DNA from: Streptomyces sp. NWU339
Lineage (GTDB): Bacteria; Actinomycetota; Actinomycetes; Streptomycetales; Streptomycetaceae
Assembly: GCF_003143855.1 (NCBI RefSeq)
Contig: NZ_QFRK01000002.1
Coordinates: 186,001-250,000, forward strand
Direction of reading: 5' to 3'
Length of the DNA: 64,000 nucleotides
Within the stretch, counting starts at the first letter, position 1, and each line of letters starts with the position of its first letter. Position numbers and translations under genes: made by a program. The notes under the pieces were generated by a model. The model saw nothing but the letters and a program-made list of their open reading frames with translations, was not told the DNA's origin and did not search any database. Shown in pieces: positions 45,356 through 53,756 of this stretch.

Positions 45356-46733
45356 CGGTCACCACCCCGTCGCCGTCCTCGGCGTCCCTGCCGTTCGTCT
45401 CGTCGGTGGCGTGCGCGTTGTCGCTGTCACCGCCGTTGTCGCTGTGGTCGTTGTTCTCGTTGTTGTCGTTGTTGTCGTCCAGATGGAACTCGGTCTCCCG
45501 CCAGTCCTCGGGCAGCATGTGGTCCAGTACGTCGTCCACCGTCACCGCGCCCAGCAGCGCACCCGCCTCGTCGACCACGGGCGCCGCCACCATGTCGTAC
45601 GTGGCGAAGAACCCGGCGACCACGGGGAGCGCCGCGTCCGGCTCCAGCGGCTGCAGGTCGTCGTCGAGGATCGAGCCGACCAGGGTGTACGGGGGGTCGC
45701 GCAGCAGGCGTTGGAAGTGGACCGTGCCCAGGTACTTGCCGGTCGGGGTCTCCTCCGGCGGCCGGCAGACGTAGACCTGGGCCGCGTGCGCCGGGGACAG
45801 ATCGGGGTTGCGGATGCGGGCCAGCGCGTCGGCGACGGTCGCGTCGGGCCTCAGCACGATCGGCTCGGTCGTCATCAGACCGCCCGCGGTGTGCTCCTCG
45901 TACGACATCAGGCGCCGCATGTCGGCCGCGTCGGCGGGCTGCATCAGGCTGAGCAGCCGCTCCTTGTCCGCCTCGGGCAGTTCGGAGAGCAGGTCGGCGG
46001 CGTCATCGGGGTCCATGGCCTCCAGGACGTCGGCGGCGCGCTCCTCCTTCAGCTTGCCGAGGATCTCCACCTGGTCGTCCTCGGGCAGCTCCTCCAGCAC
46101 GTCCGCCAGGCGGTCGTCGTCCAGGGCGGCGGCGACCTCGGCGCGGCGCTTGGGGGAGAGGTGGTGCAGGACGTTGGCCAGGTCGGCGGGGCGCAGCTGC
46201 TCGAAGGTGGCGAGCAGGTTCTCGGCGCCCTGCCCCTTCTCCTCCAGGGAGAAGCCGGTGACCGCGGACCACTCGACGGTCAGTGCCTCCCCCTTGCCGC
46301 GCCGAAACGTTCCGCCCTTCTTGCCCTTGCGGACGAACACCCGGTCGATCTCCCATTCCCGACGGGCCGGCAACTGATGCACCGACAGGTCGAGGACGGT
46401 GACCTCCTCGTGGGTCTCCACCAGCGTCACCCTGCGGTCCAGGAGCTCACCGAAGACGAGCCGCTCGGTGGGCCGCTGCTCGAAGCGCCGGACGTTGAGC
46501 ACACCGGTGGTGATGACCTGACCGGACTGCACGGCGGTCACCCGGTTCATGGGCAGGAAGATGCGGCGCCGGGTGGGGAGTTCGACCACCAGGCCGAGCA
46601 GCCTCGGTGGACGGCGGCCGACCCGCAGCATGACGACCAGATCGCGCACGCGCCCCACCTGGTCGCCGGCGGGATCGAAGGCGGCGACGCCGGAGAGGTG
46701 CGAGACGAAGAACCGGGGGGCGCCCGCTGCCAT
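45345..46733 (-). CDS. MgtE-like protein with N-terminal PRC-like domain and CBS pair, no transmembrane channel
   Basis: A 462-residue soluble protein. Residues 1-110 resemble a PRC-barrel (FDPAGDQVGRVRDLVVMLR, LPMNRVTAV); residues ~165-280 are the MgtE N-terminal superhelix (LRPADLANVLHHLSPKRRAEVAAALDDDRLADVLEELPEDDQVEIL); then two CBS motifs (about 290-420). The magnesium channel domain of real MgtE is absent. The last ~40 residues are an Asp/Asn/Glu-rich tail (DDNNDNNENNDHSD), encoded by a GTT/GTC trinucleotide-like repeat at about 45430-45480. It may sense Mg2+ for the DUF1003 partner. Confidence 0.85.
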   Translation of the reverse strand: MAAGAPRFFVSHLSGVAAFDPAGDQVGRVRDLVVMLRVGRRPPRLLGLVVELPTRRRIFLPMNRVTAVQSGQVITTGVLNVRRFEQRPTERLVFGELLDRRVTLVETHEEVTVLDLSVHQLPARREWEIDRVFVRKGKKGGTFRRGKGEALTVEWSAVTGFSLEEKGQGAENLLATFEQLRPADLANVLHHLSPKRRAEVAAALDDDRLADVLEELPEDDQVEILGKLKEERAADVLEAMDPDDAADLLSELPEADKERLLSLMQPADAADMRRLMSYEEHTAGGLMTTEPIVLRPDATVADALARIRNPDLSPAHAAQVYVCRPPEETPTGKYLGTVHFQRLLRDPPYTLVGSILDDDLQPLEPDAALPVVAGFFATYDMVAAPVVDEAGALLGAVTVDDVLDHMLPEDWRETEFHLDDNNDNNENNDHSDNGGDSDNAHATDETNGRDAEDGDGVVTDGS

Positions 46734-46965
46734 GGCGGCGGCTCCTTTTCATACGGGGTCGTGCCGTGCGTGATGCTGCTCGCTCTGTCCCTGTCTCTTC
46801 CCACCTTCGGTGTCCGGGTGCCCTGCTCAGGTGGGTTTCAGGCTAGCCCGTCCTGATGGCCGGTGCCCGAGGGCCAGCCCGGACGGACTGCCTCCGCCCG
46901 GGCCGTACGGCCCCGGTAATCTGCGGTACGCCGTTCAGGTCCCCATCAGAGAGGCAGCGCAACCT

Positions 46966-47760
46966 GTGACTCCGATCTCCCAGGGCCGGTCCCGCACGGC
47001 CGCGCTGGCGCGTGCCGTGTGCGTGCTGCTCGTGACCGGAATGACGCTCACGGGATGCTCCGAGGAAGTGGACCCGAACGAGGGCACCAACGGTGTCGGC
47101 AGACTGACCGCCGACGAGATCCAGAAGAGAACCCTGACGGCCGCCACATCGGTCGAGACCGTGCGGCTGCACGGAAGCGTGGTCACCAGCGGGAGCACCT
47201 ACAAGCTCGACATGCAGCTCAAACCCGAGGGCGGCATCGGTTCGGTCACCGCCGGAGGGCAGACGTTCAGGCTGCTGAAGGTCGACGACGAGCTCTTCCT
47301 GAAGGCCGACGCGGATTTCTGGGCGAACGGCAAGGGCGACAAGGACGCCGCGGAGGGCGAGGCCGTGGGCGACGAGGGCGGCGGCGCGTCGGACACGGCG
47401 GTGGCCGGCAAGCTCGCCGAGAAGTACGTGAAGGTGCCGGAGAATGATCCGTCGTACAAGAAGTTCATCGGCTTCGCGGACAAGGATGTCCTCCTCGGCG
47501 CACTGCTGACCCTGCACGGCAAGCTGGCCACGGACGGCCACCACGAGCAGGGGGGCGTCCGGTGCATCCGCATCGCCGGCGACCAGGGCTCCGGCGGCAC
47601 CCTGGACGTCTCCCTGGAAGGCAAGCCGTATCCCCTGCGCCTGGTGCGGGCCGGCAAGGCGGGCACCCTCACCTTCTCGGCCTGGGGCAGTGACTTCGCC
47701 CTGGAGAAACCGGCCGAGAGCGAGACCCTGGACTACGGCGGACAGCTCCCGGCCTCGTAG
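46966..47760 (+). CDS. Lipoprotein, LppX/LprAFG-like
   Basis: A 264-residue protein from GTG with a lipoprotein signal: SRTAALARAVCVLLVTGMTLTG|C (lipid Cys about residue 28). The mature part (LTADEIQKRTLTAATSVETVRLHGSVVTSGSTYKLDMQLKPEGGIGSVTAGGQTFRLLKVDDELFLKADADFW) alternates beta strands like LolA/LppX-type lipid carriers. An acidic, Gly-rich loop (GDKDAAEGEAVGDEGGG) interrupts it. Divergent from the MgtE-like gene. I infer envelope localisation; the ligand is unknown. Confidence 0.78.
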   Translation: MTPISQGRSRTAALARAVCVLLVTGMTLTGCSEEVDPNEGTNGVGRLTADEIQKRTLTAATSVETVRLHGSVVTSGSTYKLDMQLKPEGGIGSVTAGGQTFRLLKVDDELFLKADADFWANGKGDKDAAEGEAVGDEGGGASDTAVAGKLAEKYVKVPENDPSYKKFIGFADKDVLLGALLTLHGKLATDGHHEQGGVRCIRIAGDQGSGGTLDVSLEGKPYPLRLVRAGKAGTLTFSAWGSDFALEKPAESETLDYGGQLPAS

Positions 47761-47761
47761 C

Positions 47762-47776
47762 CGCGGCGGGGCCGCG
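47762..47776. terminator. Weak hairpin between convergent genes
   Basis: CGCGGC, loop GGG, GCCGCG, just after the lipoprotein stop; six pairs only. Confidence 0.35.
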
Positions 47777-47781
47777 ACCGG

Positions 47782-48312
47782 CTAACGGTGCTTCTTCGGG
47801 CCCCGTCTGCCCGCCAGCAGCCGGGGCAGGCCCGCGGGGAGCGGACGCCGGGTCGTCACCGGGGTCGGCAGCGGGGGCCCGGCCAGCGAGCCGTCGGGCA
47901 ACGGCGCCGTCGCCCCGGTCGGCTCCAGGCGCAGGACGCGGCACTCACGGGCCCAGCGCTCCGTCATCGCCTCGCCGTCGGGTGCGTTGAGGCGCTTGCC
48001 CTTGAGCACGGTGACCGCCGCGTCCCACTCCTCGGAGCCGGACGGCAGCTCCACGACCTTCGCGGTCCAGGAGACCAGCCGGCCGCCCTTGTCCTTGCTG
48101 CGCACCGTCACCTCGGCCGAGACGCCGTCGGCCAGCCCCGGCAGCGGCTGCTCCCCGGGCCCGTCACCGACCAGGCACATCGCACCCTCGTGCCACACGT
48201 GCCACAGCGGCCGGGCCGGGGCACCGGGCCCCTCGACCCAGACGAGGCCGGACTTCTTCGTGGCCTCCTCGATGAGGGCCCGGTCGAACAGCGCACTGGT
48301 CGCACTTGTCAT
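47782..48312 (-). CDS. Hypothetical protein
   Basis: A 176-residue cytoplasmic protein. MTSATSALFDRALIEEATKKSGLVWVEG begins a region reminiscent of a small beta-barrel (WHVWHEGAMCLVGDGPGEQPLPGLADGVSAEVTVRSKDKGGRLVSW), perhaps a distant flavin-reductase/PNPOx-like fold, but I cannot place it in a family. The C-terminus is Pro/Arg-rich. It lies 79 bases after corA in the same direction. Confidence 0.65.
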   Translation of the reverse strand: MTSATSALFDRALIEEATKKSGLVWVEGPGAPARPLWHVWHEGAMCLVGDGPGEQPLPGLADGVSAEVTVRSKDKGGRLVSWTAKVVELPSGSEEWDAAVTVLKGKRLNAPDGEAMTERWARECRVLRLEPTGATAPLPDGSLAGPPLPTPVTTRRPLPAGLPRLLAGRRGPKKHR

Positions 48313-48391
48313 GGGGCCCAGCCTATCCAGGGCCCGCTCGGGGGCAGGGCTTCTCCCGGAGCCGGCCGTTCCCCCGGAGCCGGCCCTTCTC

Positions 48392-49510
48392 TCAGAGCCA
48401 GCCGTTGCGCTTCAGGGTGCGGTGGATGCCCAGGCAGAGGATCACGGTCACGCTGAGGATCACCGGGTAGCCGTACTTCCAGTCCGTCTCCGGCATGTAC
48501 TCGAAGTTCATGCCGTACACCCCGCAGACCATCGTCGGCACGGCGATGATGGCGGCCCACGAGGTGATCTTGCGCATGTCCTCGTTCTGCGCCACGGACG
48601 CCTGCGCGAGATTGGCCTGGAGGATGGAGTTGAGCAGCTCGTCGAAGCCGATCACCTGCTCGTGCACCCGGGCCACGTGGTCGGCGACGTCCCGGAAGTA
48701 CTTCTGGATCTCCGGGTCGACCAGCCGCATCGGCCGCTCGCTGAGCAGCTGCATGGGCCGCAGCAGCGGCGACACCGCCCGCTTGAACTCCAGTACCTCG
48801 CGCTTGAGTTGGTAGATCCGGCCGGCGTCCGTACCGCGCGGCGTGCCGCCCCGGCCCGGCGAGAACACCTCCGTCTCCACCTCGTCGATGTCGTCCTGCA
48901 CCGCGTCGGCGACCGCGATGTAGCCGTCGACGACGTGGTCGGCGATGGCGTGCAGGACGGCCGAGGGGCCCTTGGCCAGCAGCTCGGGGTCCTCCTGGAG
49001 GCGGTGCCGCAGGGCCCGCAGGGAGCCCTGGCCGCCGTGCCGGACGGTGATGAAGAAGTCCCGGCCGGTGAAGCACATCACCTCGCCGGTCTCGACGACC
49101 TCGCTGCTGGAGTTGAGCCGGTCGTGGTCGAGGTAGTGGATGGTCTTGAAGACCGTGAAGAGCGAGTCGTCGTAGCGCTCCAGCTTGGGCCGCTGATGGG
49201 CCTGGACCGCGTCCTCCACGGCCAGCGGGTGCAGCCCGAACTCGCGCGCGATACCGGCGAATTCGTCCTCGGTCGGCTCGTGCAGGCCGATCCACACGAA
49301 GCCCGAGTCACGGCGCACCAGGCGCATCGCCTCCTGCGGGGTGAGCGGGCTCTCGGTGGCCACGCGCCGGCCGTCGCGGTAGATGGCGCAGTCGACGACC
49401 GCGGTGGTCGTCGCCGGGTCGCGGGTGCTGTCGTAGGGGGCGCTGCTCTCCTTGCGCGGCGAGACACGGGAGGGACGGACCACGGCGCGCAGGTCGCGGA
49501 TCATCGACAT
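48392..49510 (-). CDS. corA: CorA-family magnesium/cobalt transporter
   Basis: A 372-residue CorA/Mrs2/Alr1 channel. The cytoplasmic N-terminal domain (to about residue 300) is followed by two membrane helices at the C-terminus; the pore signature YGMNF is present (VCGVYGMNFEYMPETDWKYGY). QYFRDVADHV and ILQANLAQASVAQNEDMRKITSWAAIIAVPT are typical stalk-helix sequences. The start MSMIRDLRAVV at 49510 follows AAGGAG. Close to the MgtE-like/DUF1003 genes, which suggests a metal-homeostasis neighbourhood. Confidence 0.92.
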   Translation of the reverse strand: MSMIRDLRAVVRPSRVSPRKESSAPYDSTRDPATTTAVVDCAIYRDGRRVATESPLTPQEAMRLVRRDSGFVWIGLHEPTEDEFAGIAREFGLHPLAVEDAVQAHQRPKLERYDDSLFTVFKTIHYLDHDRLNSSSEVVETGEVMCFTGRDFFITVRHGGQGSLRALRHRLQEDPELLAKGPSAVLHAIADHVVDGYIAVADAVQDDIDEVETEVFSPGRGGTPRGTDAGRIYQLKREVLEFKRAVSPLLRPMQLLSERPMRLVDPEIQKYFRDVADHVARVHEQVIGFDELLNSILQANLAQASVAQNEDMRKITSWAAIIAVPTMVCGVYGMNFEYMPETDWKYGYPVILSVTVILCLGIHRTLKRNGWL

Positions 49511-50115
49511 GGCGGGCTCCTTCGCGAAACGGGCAACGAAAGGCGCCGGTGCGACGGGTGGAACCACCCGGAATGAGGACGTCCTGACCAGGGATTGTCC
49601 CTGCCTCCGAGAAGAGTTGAGGCGCAGGATGTTTGGCACGTCCACAAAGCGGGGAGCACCGAACCGTCGCGGTGGCGAGTTCCGTCGCTGACACAGCTAC
49701 TGGGGCAGATCAGGCAGAACGAAACGAGATGCTCTTCCGGTGAAGACGCGATGGTGAGGGGGGCAGCCAGTACGGAGCGGCTACATCAGCGGGTGGAAGA
49801 GCGGGTGCTACTGCACGGTCGACTTCGGTCCATGCCAGCCCCACCTCCTCCGGCCGGTCCCTCGTGAGGGACGATCCTCATCCCCTGAGGGGATTCAGGG
49901 GACTCCCCCGTGGGGGGAAGCGTCACATCGGGGCTCGGGATGCGGACCGGCTCTCCCAGCGCACTGAGGCGACGCCCTGAAGTGACGTCCTCAAGGCCTG
50001 GGCGGTGCCTGGGCGGCCTCCTGCGTGCTGCCCCGAACCACCGGGCCAGAGTAGCAGCCGACCGATGTGTCAAGGTGCCGCTTCGCCTGCTACTGGCGAG
50101 TTCTATGCTCGCCGC
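49511..50115. other. 605-base intergenic region with two hairpins and a possible small ORF
   Basis: The longest gap in the window, between corA (-) and the Sufu-domain gene (+). A 38-codon frame (49751-49867, MVRGAASTERLHQRVEERV...) has a GGTGAAGACGCG upstream and ends inside the first of two adjacent hairpins: GTCCCT-CGTG-AGGGAC (49857-49872) and CCCCTGA-GGGGAT-TCAGGGG (49884-49903). The arrangement could be a short transcript with a terminator or a corA leader element. Coding potential is weak. Confidence 0.4.
50104..50109 (+). promoter_or_regulatory. Putative -10 box for a leaderless transcript
   Basis: TATGCT ends exactly 6 bases before the ATG at 50116; TTCGCC lies 16 bases upstream as a possible -35. 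No ribosome binding site precedes the ATG. Confidence 0.5.
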
Positions 50116-50700
50116 ATGGCTGATGTTCTTCCTCTGGTCGAGGCCCGGTTGCGTACGGCTCTGGGCGAACCGGACGCACGCGCGGCGGTCACCTTTCTGG
50201 GTACGGACCGCTTTGAGGTGCTGCGTTTCCGCGAGGGCGACATCGTGCGCTACGCCACCCTCGGCATGTCCGCGCAGCCCATGACCGACCCCACGGCGGT
50301 GGTCGCGGACCCGGTGGCGGGCCCGCGCGTGGAGCTGCTGCTGTCCGTACGGGCCGGTCTCGCCGACACCGACAAGGTGCTCCGTCCGCTCGCCGTGCTC
50401 GCGGCGTCCCCGCAGGTCGAGGGCGTGGTCGTGGCCCCCGGCGCCTCCCTCGACGTCGGTGAACCGCTGTGGCCCGGGGCCCCGTTCACCTCGGTGCTGG
50501 TCGCCGAGCCGGGCGGTCTGGTGGAGGACCTGGAGCTCGACGAGCCCCTGGAGCCCGTACGGTTCCTGCCGCTGCTGCCGATGACTCCGAACGAGGCCGC
50601 CTGGAAGCGGGTGCACGGTGCTCAGGCGCTCCAGGAGCGCTGGCTGGCCCGGGGCACGGACCTGAGGCATCCCGCCCGCGCCTCCGTCCCGCTGGAGTGA
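50116..50700 (+). CDS. Suppressor-of-fused (Sufu)-domain protein
   Basis: A 194-residue cytoplasmic protein: MADVLPLVEARLRTALGEPDARAAVTFLGTDRFEVLRF and GDIVRYATLGMSAQPMTD fit the SUFU_N-like domain found in many bacterial proteins; VELLLSVRAGLADTDKVLRPLAVLAASPQVEGVVVAPGA and FLPLLPMTPNEAAWKRVHGAQALQERW follow. In bacteria such proteins often serve as immunity or recognition modules, but this one stands alone and its role is unknown. The start is probably leaderless. Confidence 0.75.
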   Translation: MADVLPLVEARLRTALGEPDARAAVTFLGTDRFEVLRFREGDIVRYATLGMSAQPMTDPTAVVADPVAGPRVELLLSVRAGLADTDKVLRPLAVLAASPQVEGVVVAPGASLDVGEPLWPGAPFTSVLVAEPGGLVEDLELDEPLEPVRFLPLLPMTPNEAAWKRVHGAQALQERWLARGTDLRHPARASVPLE

Positions 50701-50899
50701 GCAAGCTCACCCCCTCCTCGTCAACTGGCCGGTTCCCGGCCGACGTTGACGGGAGGGCGCAGGGTGTCGTCCGGGCCGGTGGACCGGACCGGACGACCGG
50801 ACGGGCCGAGTGGGGCGCGTCCGGTTCCGGGTGACCGGTTCGGTCCGGACGGGTGATCGTCCTTGACGTGACGGTGCGGGGGTAGGACCGTGGGGCCCT

Positions 50900-51547
50900 A
50901 TGAGGGGCGAACCCAGTTGCCCGAAGTGTGGTGGCCGGGTCAGGGCTCCCGGCCTCTTCTCCGATGCGTGGCAGTGCGATGCGCACGGCGTGGTGCATCC
51001 GGTCCAGCCCGTGATACCGCCGAGCGTCGACGCCCTCAACGTCGTCGTGCAGCGCACCCGGGTGCCGGTGTGGATGCCGTGGCCGCTGCCGGTGGGCTGG
51101 CTGTTCACCGGCGTGGCCTCGGCGGGTGACGACCGCAGCGGCGGCCGGGCCGCCGCCGTCGCCTGCACCGGGCCCGGACCGCTCGGCGGCATGGGCGAAC
51201 TCGTCCTCGTGGCCGAGGAACTCGGTGTCGGGCTGGGCGCGCGGTACGCGGGCGTCGACGGCCCGGACCCCGGCCCGTACCTGAACGTCGAGAAGCCTGC
51301 CGAAACCAAGGTGCTGGCCGCCGGCCGGCCGACCCCGCTCTGGCACGTCTCCAAGGCGCCGGACGACCGGGCGGTCTTCGCGGGAGAGGCCCTCGGGATG
51401 TGGCTGTGGGCGGTGCTCTGGCCCGAGCAGTCCGGGCTCCTGATGTACGACGAGCTGGTCCTCACCGACCTCCGGGACGCCGGGGCCGAGGTGGAACTGG
51501 TGCCCTGCGGGGCGCTGTCACCGCGACTGATGGAGACGAGACCGTAG
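50900..51547 (+). CDS. DUF6758 protein with zinc-ribbon N-terminus
   Basis: A 215-residue protein starting MRGEPSCPKCGGRVRAPGLFSDAWQCDAHG; the CPKC pair with a later CDAH suggests a single zinc site in the first 30 residues. The rest is Pro/Gly/Ala-rich with WMPWPLPVGWLFTGVASAGDDRSG, GPLGGMGELVLVAEELGVGLGARYAGVDGPD and LWHVSKAPDDRAVFAGEALGMWLWAVLWPEQSGLL, conserved in Streptomyces as DUF6758 as far as I recall. TAGGAC lies 11 bases before the ATG, so the leader would be very short. Function unknown. Confidence 0.72.
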   Translation: MRGEPSCPKCGGRVRAPGLFSDAWQCDAHGVVHPVQPVIPPSVDALNVVVQRTRVPVWMPWPLPVGWLFTGVASAGDDRSGGRAAAVACTGPGPLGGMGELVLVAEELGVGLGARYAGVDGPDPGPYLNVEKPAETKVLAAGRPTPLWHVSKAPDDRAVFAGEALGMWLWAVLWPEQSGLLMYDELVLTDLRDAGAEVELVPCGALSPRLMETRP

Positions 51548-51724
51548 GTCCTCGTGCGGTGGGTGTGCGGGGGCCCGTGGGGCGGCTGCGCGGGAGGGAG
51601 CGGGGCTGAGGAGTTCGGAGATCGGTAGGGGGCGCAGAGTGGGTTCGGGTGTGACAGGGGCGTTCGGAAATACGGTTATCCTGAGGCGTCCCTGTCCGTC
51701 GGCCACCGCTTGGAGCAACGCGTC

Positions 51725-52582
51725 GTGCGTATCGATCTGCACACCCACTCCACCGCGTCCGACGGTACGGACTCCCCGGCCGACCTGGTCCGCAAGGCCG
51801 CCGCTGCCGGTCTCGACGTCGTCGCGCTGACCGACCACGACACCACCCGCGGTCACGCCGAGGCCCTCGCCGCGCTCCCCGCGGGGCTCGCGCTGGTGAC
51901 CGGCGCCGAGCTCTCCTGCCGGCTCGACGGTGTCGGCATGCACATGCTGGCCTACCTCTTCGACCCCGAGGAGCCGGCCCTGCTCGCCGAGCGCGAGCTG
52001 GTCCGGGACGACCGGGTGCCGCGGGCCCGGGGCATGGTCGCCAAGCTGAACGCCCTGGGCGTGCCCGTCACCTGGGAGCAGGTCGCGCGGATCGCCGGCG
52101 ACGGCTCGGTGGGCCGCCCGCACGTGGCCACCGCACTCGTCGAACTGGGCGTGGTGGCGAGCGTGGACGACGCGTTCACCCCTCAGTGGCTGGCCGACGG
52201 CGGCCGGGCCCATATGGAGAAGCACGAGACGGACCCCTTCGAAGCGCTCCGGCTGATCAAGGGTGCGGGCGGGGTCGCGGTGTTCGCCCACCCGGCCGCC
52301 GCCAAGCGCGGCCGGACCGTACCGGAGTCCGTGATGGCCGAGCTGGCCGAGGCCGGCCTCGACGGCATCGAGGTCGACCACATGGACCACGACCCCGGGA
52401 CCAGGGCGCGGCTGCGGGGCCTCGCGAAGGAACTGGGGCTGCTGGTGACCGGGTCCAGCGACTACCACGGCAGCCGGAAGAGCTGCGAGCTCGGCGAGTT
52501 CACGACGGACCCCGAGGTGTACGGCGAGATCACGCGGCGCGCGACCGGCGCGTTCCCGGTGCCTGGGGCCGGCGGAGCCTGA
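51725..52582 (+). CDS. PHP-domain phosphoesterase
   Basis: A 285-residue metal-dependent hydrolase. PHP motifs: IDLHTHSTASDG (motif I), LTDHDTTRG (II), GAELSCR (III), FAHPAA and later SSDYHG (IV), consistent with a trinuclear metal site. Family members cleave 3'-phosphates, e.g. of nucleotides (RNase AM/YciV or PAP phosphatase type). The GTG at 51725 gives VRIDLHTHS; a TTG five codons upstream is an alternative. Followed by the MarC-family gene 140 bases downstream. Confidence 0.85.
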   Translation: MRIDLHTHSTASDGTDSPADLVRKAAAAGLDVVALTDHDTTRGHAEALAALPAGLALVTGAELSCRLDGVGMHMLAYLFDPEEPALLAERELVRDDRVPRARGMVAKLNALGVPVTWEQVARIAGDGSVGRPHVATALVELGVVASVDDAFTPQWLADGGRAHMEKHETDPFEALRLIKGAGGVAVFAHPAAAKRGRTVPESVMAELAEAGLDGIEVDHMDHDPGTRARLRGLAKELGLLVTGSSDYHGSRKSCELGEFTTDPEVYGEITRRATGAFPVPGAGGA

Positions 52583-52722
52583 GTCCCACGCCCGCACGCC
52601 CCACCCGCTCCTCCGGCTCGTCGCCCCCTTGTCCGGGGCGTCGACGCCCTTCTTTCCCCCTGCTCATTCCCTGAGCTCTTTCCCCGAGCGCTCCGCGCTC
52701 GCTCGTTCCCAGCAAGGCACTC

Positions 52723-53328
52723 ATGTTCGACGTCGCCGTCTTCGGCTCCCTCTTCCTGACCCTTTTCGTCATCATGGATCCCCCGGGGATCACCCCGATC
52801 TTCCTGGCCCTGACCGCGGGGCGGCCCGCCGTGGCGCAGAAGCGGATGGCCTTCCAGGCCGTCTGCGTGGCCGGCGGTGTGATCGTCCTGTTCGGGCTGG
52901 TCGGGCAGCAGATCCTCGACTACCTGCACGTTTCCGTGCCGGCGCTGATGATCGCGGGCGGGCTGCTGCTTCTGCTGATCGCGCTCGACCTGCTCACCGG
53001 CAAGACCGACGAGCCCCAGCAGACCAAGGACGTCAACGTCGCGCTGGTCCCGCTCGGCATGCCCCTGCTGGCCGGCCCCGGCGCGATCGTGTCGGTCATC
53101 CTCGCCGTGCCGAAGGCGGACAGCACGGCCGCCCAGGTGTCGGTGTGGGCGGCGATCCTCGCCGTTCACGTCGTGCTGTGGCTGGTCATGCGGTACTCGC
53201 TGCTGATCATCCGGGTCATCAAGGACGGTGGGGTGGTCCTGGTGACGCGCCTTGCGGGCATGATGCTCTCCGCGATCGCCGTGCAGCAGATCATCAACGG
53301 GGTCACACAGGTGATCCAGGGCGGCTGA
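52723..53328 (+). CDS. MarC family integral membrane protein
   Basis: A 201-residue protein with six hydrophobic segments and the MarC/UPF0056 pattern: FLTLFVIMDPPGITPIFLALTAG, QILDYLHVSVPALMIAGGLLLLLIALDLLTG, PLGMPLLAGPGAIVSVILAV. The family was named from the mar locus but does not confer multiple resistance; function is unknown. ATG at 52723 with AAGG upstream. Confidence 0.87.
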   Translation: MFDVAVFGSLFLTLFVIMDPPGITPIFLALTAGRPAVAQKRMAFQAVCVAGGVIVLFGLVGQQILDYLHVSVPALMIAGGLLLLLIALDLLTGKTDEPQQTKDVNVALVPLGMPLLAGPGAIVSVILAVPKADSTAAQVSVWAAILAVHVVLWLVMRYSLLIIRVIKDGGVVLVTRLAGMMLSAIAVQQIINGVTQVIQGG

Positions 53329-53369
53329 CCGTCCCGCGGTGCGCGTCCCGAGTCATCGCGCGTCCCGCG

Positions 53370-53522
53370 TCATGAGGCTGGTGTGTCGGTCGGGCGGATC
53401 CACAGACGCTGCCCGATGGCGGCGGCCTGCTGAACGATACGGTTGACGGAAGCGGCATCCACAACCGTGCTGTCCACGGCGGTGCCGTCGATGTCGTCGA
53501 GTCGCATGATTTCGAAGTGCAA
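53370..53522 (-). CDS. Conserved-looking micro-protein
   Basis: A 50-codon gene starting with TTG (CAA at 53520-53522 on the + strand) six bases after GGGAG: MHFEIMRLDDIDGTAVDSTVVDAASVNRIVQQAAAIGQRLWIRPTD..., stop at 53370. An ATG five codons in (53507) is an alternative start. The sequence has balanced composition, an acidic beginning and an alternating helix near the centre, and third-position GC is that of real genes. It faces the MarC gene's end (41 bases apart) and is divergent from the NYN gene. I have seen similar Streptomyces peptides but cannot name a family. Confidence 0.55.
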   Translation of the reverse strand: MHFEIMRLDDIDGTAVDSTVVDAASVNRIVQQAAAIGQRLWIRPTDTPAS

Positions 53523-53655
53523 GCACTTCTCCCTTCGCCTGGTCGTCCTCCTGAAGGAGAACCGTGGGGTGGACGGCCGCGAGCCGGACCGGCCCGCGTG
53601 CCATCAGTAGTGAACGGGTTACCCCGGGCAAATATTCCCTACGCTAAGGAAATCA

Positions 53656-53680
53656 TTTGATCGGCTAGGGATCGATCAAA
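53656..53680. promoter_or_regulatory. AT-rich operator-like inverted repeat
   Basis: TTTGATCG (53656-53663) and CGATCAAA (53673-53680), perfect 8-bp arms with a 9-base spacer, in the control region between the divergent micro-protein and NYN-domain genes. AT-rich arms stand out in this genome and suggest a dimeric regulator site. Confidence 0.55.
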
Positions 53681-53756
53681 CGCTGACGGGTGAGTGTTTC
53701 GAAGGAGACCGACCGGGGCCGGTTGTGTTCACACAGTGACCGCCAGGACAATAGAG

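Noticed and set aside
45425..45485. Trinucleotide-rich stretch as a possible CRISPR-like or phase-variable repeat
   Set aside because: It is a coding low-complexity Asp/Asn tail; units are irregular and keep the frame.
49751..49867. 38-codon frame as a real protein gene
   Set aside because: Weak start signal, Arg/Glu/Pro-rich composition and no recognisable similarity; kept only in the gap description.
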